A DNA stretch of 64,000 bases from Apostichopus japonicus (taxonomy: Eukaryota > Echinodermata > Holothuroidea > Aspidochirotida > Stichopodidae): contig NC_092581.1 in NCBI RefSeq assembly GCF_037975245.1, forward strand, positions 4,723,501-4,787,500. The letters are read 5' to 3'. A program made the position numbers and the translations under genes. Position 1 is the stretch's first letter. Each line of letters opens with the position of its first letter. Under the pieces are notes generated by a model. It was given only the letters and a program-made list of their open reading frames with translations, was not told the DNA's origin and ran no database searches. Below, in pieces: positions 48,501-64,000 of the stretch.

Positions 48501-50100
48501 AAACAATAATAACTTGACCAAACTGGCAAACCATTAACATCAATCGTGGGTGTAGAAGACGAGAGGTTGTTCAGAGGGGAATTGTCTTACAAATTGATTC
48601 TCAATTCTGTCTTCCAATGTCACCAAATAAGTTTGAATCTTCGAGTTTTAAGGAAATTTTGGTCGCAAGTTAACTGACGAGTATTACTAGACGACATGTC
48701 TTGGTATCCATTAGCGGATCAATGACTCTATAGAAGGGGAGGTACGGGTGTGAGTGTGCGTTCTCTATAACGCAATATTAATATTGTTGCCGTGTTGATT
48801 CCCGTCTCTTCGTAACAGTGTGGGTTAAAATAATTATTTTCTACTTTTTCTACTGCGGTCCTTGTATGAAGTTGGTTCTACTCGTAGTATTTCTGCCAGT
48901 ATAGTCTTGATATTACATCATATTTTTGTAACCTACTTTTCTCGAGAAGCAAAGTCATTCCGAGGAATCATACCAAACTAATATACAGGCCTACCAATTT
49001 CCCACGGTATAGTTGTAATATGAAACACGGACTTGCCACAAGTCGTTTCCTTAACAACGGTTTTGAACGATAAAACAGTCATGCTGTCGACTAAGTTTTA
49101 ATAATATAGACTCTTGCACTAAATCCCTCTAACTAGTTTTGTCGAAATCTCTCGATAGACAACATGACAACATTTATCTGAAGATTTTAGCACGAGAGGA
49201 TAGATTTATATAAAAATGAATGTTGCCCACGTGACCGCATTTTCGTGAAGGATGATGGCTCGTCGTTTTGGAGTGTTAAATAGGTCACAGCTCGGTCTCA
49301 AGACAGTTATAGCCTAAGCGGAAAAGTAAAAAAAAAACACACATAGCCATATACCATAACCATAAGATGTTTTGAGATTCCCAGGTACCGTTTGAATTCA
49401 CAATCAGACTCTGCATATATCTGCATTTAATTAATTCAAGTTAGAGGACTTTTTTCTTATCAGGCAAGGAATTCATAATTTCCTCCCAAATTTGATTGGT
49501 TACATTAATTATGAAGAAATGAATTCTCTTCGGAGTATCATTGGTGAATAAAACAACGTGTGTCGCAATTCAACTCTACAAAACTTTCGCCAACTTTCTT
49601 TTCGTTTCATTTCACTTTTTGTAGTTTACTGCTTGTTTTTTTTTATATTTTTTTTAATTATTATTTAGAACTGCTTTGACTGATGCGCTGACATTTCACT
49701 CCTTGACATCTCGCTCGTTAACAATTTGACGTAAACTCATTAAAAAATGCTAAAACGTCAAAGATGTAGGCTAACTGTTGTAAATGTCAAAAAATGGGGA
49801 AATTTTGCTCATGAATAACTGAAAAATTTCTGAGATATTAAGATAGATTGCAACTAACTTTTTGATATAAAATGGCACCAAGACACGAAGATAAAACAGG
49901 TTTGGTCTCATCTTCCAGTAATCTCATTTTGATCTGGATAAAAGGTTTGACTTGCTTAAGTAGAAGAATCACATCGGAGTGAACGTACTTTCATAAAAAT
50001 GCAAAATCATTCGTATATGTCAAACGATGGGATGTATATAAAGCAATAGTATGAACAATCTATCGTATTAACAGAATAATCGAATATAAAATATAATTTG
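45546..50100. other. AT-rich DNA, no supported gene
   Basis: No coding signal stands out. A canonical GTAAGT splice donor on the minus strand at 46253-46248 could end a short first exon (see findings). TGACGTCA occurs at 46728 and 46781. Confidence 0.45.
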
Positions 50101-50805
50101 TAAATGATACTGCCAATGATACTGTAAATGATACTGCAAATGATACTGCCAGTGATACTGTAAATGATACTGTAAATGATAATATCAATGATATCGCCAA
50201 TGGAACTGGCAATGATACTATTTAAATGATACTGTAAATGATACTGTAAATGATAATATCAATGATACCGCCAATGGAACTGCCAATGATAGTATTTAAA
50301 TGATACTGTAAATGATACTGTAAATGATAATATCAATGATATCGCCAATGGAACTGCCAATGATACTATTTAAATGATACTCAATGCATAATGATGCTGT
50401 AAATGATACTGCCAAGGAGGATACTACCAATTATATAATCATTGATACTGACAATGATATCGCCATTAATGATACTGCAAATGATACTGCCAGTGGTCTG
50501 TTAATGATACTGCCAAACATAACGTCAGTGATACTATCAATGATATCGCCAATGGAAGTGCCAATGATACTATTTTAATTATACTATACTTAAATGATAA
50601 TTCCAATAAAAATGCCAGTAATACTGTAAATGATACTGTCAATCTGGATATGATACTCCCAATTATACTATCATTGAATCTGACAATGATGCTATTAATG
50701 ATACCCAAAGAGATCAGTGATACTGTAAATGATACTATCAATGATAATTCCAGACATAATGTTAATGATACTGTAGATGATATTGTCAATGATACTGTAA
50801 AATGT
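50101..50805. repeat. 12-bp minisatellite with 74-bp higher-order units
   Basis: The basic unit is AATGATACTGTA or AATGATACTGCC. Three consecutive 74-bp higher-order units occupy 50150-50223, 50224-50297 and 50298-50371. The 12-bp period keeps frames open (NDT-rich translations) on both strands without a gene. Confidence 0.93.
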
Positions 50806-52115
50806 TGCGAGGGGGCGTGGGGTGGTGGGGTGGTTTGTGACATAATTGTCCCCGAAGCCCAGCCTGGCTAGGTTTGATACCTCTACACAAACGGCTGTTG
50901 TAAGTAATTTCCTATCATCATACCTCTTTAACCACAGTACTGAAATATATATATTCCAGCAAAACTTACTTTATTTTGAATTTATTCTGGCGTTTGAGAC
51001 TCTCGCGCAGTTAAAAGCTAAATATTCGAAGTTGCAGATGTGTTTGTACGGTAGTCCTGGAGAGACATACGATATGTTGACATACTTTGTTAGAATTACA
51101 CGACACCTCGTAAAACATAAAAGAGTTTTTGTTAAGTTTTGATGTTAGTGTAAACCCGGCATGTCAACACACCTTTTCAAGTGTTTTGACGTATTGCCAA
51201 GTATATTGATACACATGCATCATCAAAGATCGAATTTTTTCATAAGACAAGTTTAAAAAACGACAACAGAACACTTTGATAATTTTGGCCAAGATGTATT
51301 AGTTATATAGTGACTGTTGGCAGCTGTACAAAATATATGTAAATATATAGGCCTGTCATATTTCTTACACAGCAAATTATACATCTCGCATATGTCCCTT
51401 CAGTACCACCGTATGCTTGTAATACTTTCCAAATACCTCCGAAAGAACCATCAAAATATTCAGCTTCTTGTCACAGATTCTACAACAAAAGCCTTTTGGT
51501 GGTTAAATATTAAATAACGATACCAGCCAAAAGCAATGCATTCCAATTTACATATATAAAAACATTTTTATTCTCACATGTCCAAAGAAAGAAATTTCGC
51601 GGAATGTGTAATTGAAAATAAAGTAGGTAAACAATGTTTTCTCTCCTTTTGAATAATATTACAAACAGAAACAGCAACCTGCCATTAATTTTGAATTTTA
51701 TTTGATTAAATCGTTGATGAAATAGATTGTAGTATAATTCAAGAACAATTCAATATTCGGGCATGCATGCTTGCTGTATAATATTGGTTTCAACGTTCAC
51801 TATAAGTGTAAAACAAACAGTAGCATTCCTTTTATAAAGACAGTATCTAGTTTTTTTTTTTAGATGGATGTAACGTTAAAGGTAGTTATTAAGACAAAGA
51901 AACAATATTTTTTTTAAATTAAATTAAATTTCATAGAAGTAGACCAAATATAAGCACTCTGACATTTTCGCGTTCAGTCATTTGAAAATGAAACGAATAT
52001 CTTTCTTCGAGTAAGGTCACCTCCGTCTTGGTAATAACTGCAACACCTTTGACACTGTTCATTGTGTTAGACACAGTAAAGCTATTACCGCATTCAGGGT
52101 ACAGTATAAGAGCAG
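50806..52115. other. AT-rich DNA, no supported gene
   Basis: The 98-codon frame at 50846-51142 shows no domain that I recognise. Confidence 0.4.
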
Positions 52116-52192
52116 GTGAGAAGGGGAGTGGGGTGAGGGGAGGGAGGGAGGGAGGGGGAGGGGGTGAGTGGTGGGTGTGAGTGGGGGGATCA
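52116..52192. repeat. G-rich polypurine tract
   Basis: More than ten runs of three to five G within 75 bp. A strong quadruplex candidate on the plus strand. Confidence 0.85.
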
Positions 52193-53396
52193 GTTGTTTA
52201 AATGAGTACATTTCTTCAATGGACGTGCTTTTGGAAATGTCAATTAACCTCCTTAACTTTTCATGAAATGGTCATCATTATTAATGGCCCCAAATTTTAC
52301 CACAATTTAAATTTCTTTGCAAGTGTTTTATTTTTTCCACTTGAGGTTCCTACCTTCCGACTTATCTCTAATCATCGGAGGCGTTTCCAATTAGGAAAGG
52401 ATTCATTTCTCCGTTGGGGTTTGGGAAAGGGGGGGGGGAATAAAAATTACAGGGGTTGTAATGAAATGAGTGTTATCTAGCATATTTGAGACTATAACAC
52501 AACTGAACTTTCAATCGCTAACAAGTATTCAATTACATATGCTGGTTTTGATCTGAGTAAAAAAAAAATGTCATGAAAATTTTTCTGGTTCTCGTATACA
52601 TTGCAACTACGCCAAAAGATGGTGAAAACCACTTGCAGTATTGTTTAAACTAGACTGAGTGTATTTCTTTGAAATTGTGATATTTAATACTCATATAGCT
52701 GCACATATAAGCCATATGTATAATTTCTACGACGTATCATGCGCGCGCATAATTATTTTCGTTTCCTTTCCCCGCGTATAATTTTCATTTCTATATATCA
52801 AGCTTTAAACCCCAGCAGGAAATTGGTAGAGTGAGACAAAACAAAATAGATAAAAGGGGGATTAGGCTACTCGAGAGACAAGTTTGAAATCCCAACACAA
52901 TATGTGCGGTCAGATGATAGCGGGCAGTCTCTATATTACGTATAAAAAGTGTCGCATTTGGTTTCAACTCTGCTGTAAGCATTACGAGAGGAGTTGCAGG
53001 TACGGAATTGTCATCAAAAAATTAATTGAAACCGCATAAGTGATCTGATGAAAATAGAGAAACATGCTGAGATTTTATATATATCATCTGTAATATAACG
53101 AACTGGTTTTTATCTTCTGGCTCGGCAGATGATCCTACTGGTTATATATACTATCGTGGTCAAGTTTATTGCAAACATCCTTTGAATTAATTAAGGTCGA
53201 TGACCATTAAAGGTATATGTAGGAAGTGTAATTACTTTACAAGCAATGAAAACAAATAAATATAAATATGAAACTAATATTGTTAATGAAAGTGCAGACT
53301 AACAGTATACTTATATCTACTTTTCTTGCCGACCCCCCCCCCTTACATCTCCCCTTTTAAGAAAACCTTAATCTGCCAGCATATAAATATACATGT
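52193..53396. other. AT-rich DNA, no supported gene
   Basis: G-run at 52430-52439 and C-run at 53334-53342. No coding signal. Confidence 0.4.
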
Positions 53397-53660
<264 letters not shown>

Positions 53661-54230
53661 GTTTGTCAATTCGGTTGAGCTCAAGATGCGATTAATGGAG
53701 CCAATAAATTAATTTCATTCTTTGATAAACGTGCCTATTGATGAATATACCAGTCTCTTTAAAGAAGCAATGAGCCACCTTTAACGGTTTTGATAAATAA
53801 TTTACAACCTTTCAAGTATTCACAGCGGAATAATTCCTGTCCCATTCACACCCCCCCCCCACCAATTCAATATGATATCATATTGCCATTACCGTGTGTA
53901 TATTAGTTGTCGAATACCAAGAAACTGACCCTGGTCAGTGGTTAAACAAAAAAACGTTCTGTGAATATCTTCGCAGCAAGAACCGTTAATTTTGATCGCC
54001 TAGTTACGTGATTTATTTTAGGATGTTTCAGTCCGTGTGCTGACAGCATTTGATTGAGTGGTCTGAAACTTATCACAGTTAATAACTGGTCTGTCATTTC
54101 CCGTTATGATTATTTTTAGTCTAAAATTTGTCTTTCACACATTTTTGTTGTTGTTGTTGTCAATGACGTTATCCATCCATAAAACTGCTAATCACACATC
54201 GGGTTCATGGAAGCCTGATGAATACAAGAA
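53661..54230. other. Spacer with short palindrome
   Basis: A perfect 18-bp palindrome CAATATGATATCATATTG occupies 53868-53885, next to a C-run. A (TTG)n run lies near 54146. Confidence 0.6.
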
Positions 54231-55376
54231 TATAAAAATAATACTACATTGAGTACTACAGTAGCAATACAGGAAATACCACAGAAGTATCACAGTGAAT
54301 ACTACTGTAATTCTACACTGAGTACTACAGTAGCACTACAGGAAATAAAACAGTAATATCACAGTGACTACAACAGTAATACTAAATTGAGTGTTATGGT
54401 AGTACTACAGGAAATACAACAGTATTATCACAGTGAATACTACAGTAATAGTACATTGAGTGTTACAGTAGCACTACAGGAAATACAACAGTAACACAGT
54501 GACTACAACAGTAATACTAAATTGAGTGTTATGGTAGCACTACAGGAAATACAACAGTACTATCACAGTGAATACTACAGTAATACTACATTGTGTAGTA
54601 CAGTAGCACTGCAGGAAATACAGCAGTAATATCACAGTAAAAACACAGTAATACTACACTGAGTACTACAGTAGCATTACGGGATAAAACAGTAACATCA
54701 CAGTGACTACAACAGGAATACTAAATTGAGTGTTACGGTAGCACTACAGGAAATACAACAGTAATATCACAGTGAATACTACAGTAATACTACATTGAGT
54801 AGTATACAGTAGCACTACCGGAAATACAACAGTCATATCACAGTGTATACTTAGGTAAAACTGTATTTAAATACAACAATAATGCTACAGTAATACCACA
54901 ATTAATATAGCCTACAGCTGCAGTAATACTACAGTAAATACAACAGTAATAATATATTAAATACAACAGTAATAATATAGTAATTACACCAGTAATACTA
55001 CAGTAAATACAACAGTAATAATATAGTCAATACACCCAGTACTACTACAGTAAATACCCTAGTAATAATATAGTAAATACAACAGTAATAATATATTAAA
55101 TACAACAGTAATAATATAGTAAATACACCAGTAATACTACAGTAAATACAACAGTAATAATATAGTCAATACACCCAGTACTACTACAGTAAATACCCTA
55201 GTAATAATATAGTAAATACCCTAGTAATAATATATTAAATACAACAGTAATAATATAGTAAATACACCAGTAATACTACAGTAAATACAACAGTAATATT
55301 ATAGTCAATACACCCAGTACTACTACAGTAAATACACTAGTAATAATATAGTAAATACAACAGTTAAGGCTATACT
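54231..55376. repeat. Compound minisatellite, ACAGTAATA family
   Basis: The first part (54231-54880) is built of units of about 70 bp with GAGTACTACAGTAGCACTAC and AGGAAATACAACAGTAATAT. The second part (54880-55376) has a higher-order period of about 138 bp, marked by GTCAATACACCCAGTACTAC at about 55026, 55164 and 55303. Confidence 0.9.
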
Positions 55377-55697
55377 GCATTGAATGATACAGCAAAGAAC
55401 CATCCAAGTAATACTAAGATAACACTAATGAAATATCAAGTATAAGGCATAACACAACTTTTATTAAGTTTCACGTCTTCTCTTCCCAGAGAACGGGTTT
55501 AGGATGATTAAGCTATTTGATCTATTATTGATTGTTTTAACAGAAAATATGTATAAAACGTTTAAATTGATAAATACATTGTTGATTATGGTTTGCTACA
55601 TACTTAATAATTAATAAATAAATAAATGAATAATGCAGACTCCAATCAGTGTCTTAGTACTGTAATTGTTGACAAGAATGGGAAAACAATCTGCTTT
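55377..55697. other. Spacer
   Basis: AT-rich, no gene or repeat recognised. Confidence 0.4.
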
Positions 55698-55805
55698 AAT
55701 CCCTTACAACAACGAGAACGATTTGTTCTAATCCCTTACAACAATGAGAACGATTTGTTCTAATCCCTTACAACAATGAGAACGATTTGTTCTAATCCCT
55801 CACAA
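55698..55805. repeat. 32-bp tandem repeat, about 3.3 copies
   Basis: The unit starts TAATCCCTTACAACAA and ends CGATTTGTTC. Copies begin at 55698, 55730, 55762 and 55794. A diverged echo (CCTAATCGTTGACTAGAATG) follows. Units abut, so it is not a CRISPR. Confidence 0.92.
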
Positions 55806-57451
<1,646 letters not shown>

Positions 57452-57803
57452 AATTGTAGTATGAGGTAAAGGTGATAACGCAAATAACTTTACTGCGATA
57501 GAATAGTTTTTTTTTTAATATACAGCAAGTGAATTTATTTAAATATCGAATATTCGTCACGTGACAGAGTATGTACTCAGTTTGTTCTGAATCAGAATTA
57601 TGTGCATGAAATTACATAATACCTTGAAAACGAAATATTTAACGTACAAAATGGCATGAAATTTTACTCCTTTATCTACTCTGTATTTCTAAGTAATTCT
57701 ATCTTATAGGTGTAACCATCGGCTGATACGAAGAATATTACAAAACTCATGTATGGCGTTAAGTTGACAAGATGTTGTACAAGGAAATTAATAAGTTTGA
57801 AAA

Positions 57804-58166
57804 CAAGGGCGTAGGAACCGGGGGGGCTGGGGGGCGCCAGCCCCCCAGTGAAAAATGTGGAGGGGCGGAAGTATCATTCCGCCCCCCCGCTTCGCAAGTC
57901 AGAAAACCCCTTTTTCATTTCCAAATGAGAAAAAAATCTCATTTGGAGCACCAAATTGCATCTAAGGCCAGGTGAAAATACAAAATTAAGTTTACAAAAT
58001 GGAGGGAGTGTTGAAGTGTGCTATATTGCACCAAATTGCATCTGAGGCCACCTGGAAATGCAAAAAATTCCAAAGGGGAGGGGGACACCCCCTCCCCTTA
58101 GACCCCTCCCCCAGGCCGGCTATCAGTCTTCAGCCCCCCACTCAAAAGTACCTTCCTACGCCACTG
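57804..58166. mobile_element. hAT-type miniature element, 363 bp
   Basis: The ends CAAGGGCGTAGGAACC and TTCCTACGCCACTG are inverted. A perfect 8-bp TSD TTTGAAAA flanks it (57796-57803 and 58167-58174). Inside are a G/C-rich hairpin near the left end, a TCCAAATGAGA / TCTCATTTGGA hairpin near 57930 and two direct copies of CACCAAATTGCATCTRAGG (about 57950 and 58030). It lacks the module seen in four other copies. Confidence 0.92.
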
Positions 58167-58174
58167 TTTGAAAA

Positions 58175-59169
58175 TCTTGGGTAACCATAGTTAATTGACC
58201 CTAGCTGAAGACAGATATCTGGATCGTAGTGTAACGTTTATCCAGCAATAAATATTAAATACCTAACATTCGGATTTCTAGCACAAAAAATGTCAAACAT
58301 ATTGATCTACTATATGCAATGAAAATGGCCAAACTGTCCATTTTTTCCCGACTTTTTTAAAGTTTTTCTTTGCCTAAAATTAATCTCAAAGTGGTCTATC
58401 GCATGTCATACATAAGCTGTTTACATCTGCATATGCTAGATTCGTTTTAGCACAAACTAACTATGACCATTCCAGCTTACGTAAAAATATACCGCGTAGC
58501 CATGATGGTCTATGTGTTGAAAGTTGTAGAAACTGCGTTGAGAGGGTGCAGAACTGCCATTTTATTGCATGTATTATAGATTAACATATCCATACATGGT
58601 AATGTGATGCAAAGAGACTCTACGCATAGAGCTGCTCATCACGTGATCAATACCATCATCTCCACGGTTTCAACGTCACGGTAGACTTACCTACAGTCGT
58701 TTTCTTTTTACATGTTATAAATGTACATTTTCTCGTTCATGTTATACATATCTATCATATACTCACAGACATTTTGTAAACGTGCCGTCTGCTAAATAAA
58801 TCTCGACGCGTGATTGGCTGCTTGAAAGACAAGCGCGTAAATGTCTGTCACAATCGATATTAAGAAGATGACATTGTTATATCTCGAAGGTTCTCTGATG
58901 ACTATTCGGTTTATATCAGCGTCTTCATCCACTCTATGGTAAACTATTGTATACATTCCCCCTTTAGATACAAAGTAACGACAACAATTCTGTATATATG
59001 GTTGTTCATTTTGTAAGCAAACAGTAATATATATTTACATAACGGGGATTCTGGCCCTCTTATATATATACTTAAAAACATAACATAATATACTTCTTGA
59101 TCTTTATGGAGTTGGGGGGGGGGGGTGGCATTTTGATTTTATCCATAATTTTTTGAAATGATGACATTT
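58175..59169. other. AT-rich DNA, no supported gene
   Basis: No coding signal. G-run near 59115. Confidence 0.4.
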
Positions 59170-59665
59170 ACCCACGCTGACCTATAACATAGGCTTTGAT
59201 ATGCATGTTATCGCCTTGAAGGTAGTATGACCACTCAACACTGTTTACGTTTGTACTAGTTGAGCGACACACAAAGACTTTTCACCATCCAATGTGCGTT
59301 GGAGGGGGGGGGGGAGGGTGAGGGGGTAGCAACCTCGAAAGAGGTCGCAGTGTATTAGAAACAGTGGAATGTTATAATCGAAGGGTTTTATTCTGAAAAC
59401 ATACAAAACGATGAAACAAATACATATGCGCGTTAGCAGTAGTCGGTTGGTTGAAGTGGAATTCAAAAAAAATTTAACAGGTACACAATTAGTGTTCCTA
59501 ACAGGACATTGACCCATCCTGACCTATAACATAGGCTATGATATGCATGGTATCGCCTTGAAGGTAGTATGACCGTTAAACACTGTTAACATTTGTACTA
59601 GTTGAGCGACACAAAGGGTTTCTTAGCGGGTTTTTTTTGTTGGGGGGGGGGGTGGGGGATCGCAA
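59170..59665 (+). repeat. Direct duplication, period about 342 bp
   Basis: 59170-59271 and 59512-59612 share GACCTATAACATAGGCT, GATATGCATG, TATCGCCTTGAAGGTAGTAT and TTTGTACTAGTTGAGCGACA. Each copy is followed within about 40 bp by a run of ten or more G. Confidence 0.88.
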
Positions 59666-63172
<3,507 letters not shown>

Positions 63173-63674
63173 AAGACAGATTGTTTGAAAATTCATCAAT
63201 ACATTATTGTAATTGACCCCTTACTTTGTCAGTCGAAGGTGGTGCTAAGGTTTCAACCAAAGCAAAATGGTGTATTATGACTTATTATTCGAATTTGATG
63301 TCATGTTTTTGTCGCACAACATATTTGTTTCCAAAAGGCCTGTCACAATGTTCAGTATGTATAATTGCCTACCTTGGAGACCTTCCACTAGTAAACCTTA
63401 CAAGCTCTGTATTCTTACTTGAATATCCATTACATAGGAAGAACACTCTTGTTGTAGATATGCCTTACGGCGAATAACTGATATAATAGGATTATTTTAA
63501 TATTAGTGCACCCGTATAGCATGTTGACATATATAATGTTATTAGTAGTTTGTGAATGCACACATACAGTAACAATATACGTGATTCATTCCGTATCGAT
63601 TTTCCTATGCTGATTGTCAGGAGGTAGAATCGATATACGTCTGTATGGACAAGGACAAAAAAAGACATTAAGTC

Positions 63675-63730
<56 letters not shown>

Positions 63731-64000
63731 AAGTATGCTATACTATTCAGCATTGGACAAATTTGAATATCAATTTTGTTTACAAATGTTGAGTATTTAA
63801 GACCCCTGGGTCCAAAACAATTGTTAAAATGAAGGATACTGAAGGATGTGACGTCATCACTGACTTAATCATGACGTCACGTACTGTTAGAGTACATTAC
63901 GTTCGATTGATGACGTCATATCGCATCGATGGAGTATCTGTTGAAACGTGGGAGCCGTACCATTTGGATACAGACCATATCTCCAAACTCATCTGACATT
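63173..64000. other. AT-rich right edge with TGACGTCA cluster
   Basis: (AT)n lies at 63678-63728. Three TGACGTCA palindromes lie at 63849, 63872 and 63911, within 70 bp of each other. The 83-codon frame at 63226-63477 shows no domain. Confidence 0.5.

Noticed and set aside
50384-50843. NDT-rich and LTV-rich frames
   Set aside because: They come from the 12-bp minisatellite, whose period is a multiple of three.
55698-55805. CRISPR-like array with 32-bp repeats
   Set aside because: Units abut without spacers and the window is animal DNA.

Overview
The window is animal (metazoan) nuclear DNA. It is AT-rich and full of introns, microsatellites, minisatellites, SINEs, a LINE and short hAT-type DNA transposons. 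No bacterial operon, rRNA gene or CRISPR array is visible. A marine invertebrate deuterostome such as an echinoderm fits the repeat texture and the gene found, but the sequence does not prove this.

One host gene can be supported. Six minus-strand exons, at 39667-39834, 11252-11506, 9255-9427, 6959-7012, 4609-4749 and 1529-1719, have GT/AG boundaries and compatible phases. They join into about 327 residues of the extracellular amino-terminal domain of an ionotropic glutamate receptor, most like the kainate type. The signal-peptide exon was not securely found. The ligand-binding and channel exons lie beyond position 1.

The roughly 28-kb intron between the first two exons is where transposons have accumulated. 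A LINE with an intact 961-codon endonuclease/reverse-transcriptase frame (14231-17590) sits inside a 65-bp minisatellite and splits it cleanly in two. hAT-type miniature elements with 8-bp target-site duplications (TSDs) lie at 11698-13280 (with another nested at 12142-12765), 21200-21571 and 36075-37169 (with another nested at 36392-36793). A further one lies at 57804-58166. Four of them share a module of about 100 bp.

Other repeats are two copies of a tRNA-derived SINE (7537-7914, 44274-44648), a second tRNA-headed SINE alternating with inverted arms (9692-10248), a pentamer GATCC/GATCT array just upstream of the first receptor exon, higher-order minisatellites at 50.1-50.8 and 54.2-55.4 kb, and many long (AT)n tracts. 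From 40.5 to 64 kb I see no convincing gene.

I found no novel multi-gene system. The most notable signals are the two nested pairs of related hAT miniature elements, the LINE-in-minisatellite junction, a strong excess of the palindrome TGACGTCA (15 copies by eye) and the strictly C/T-variable pentamer array.
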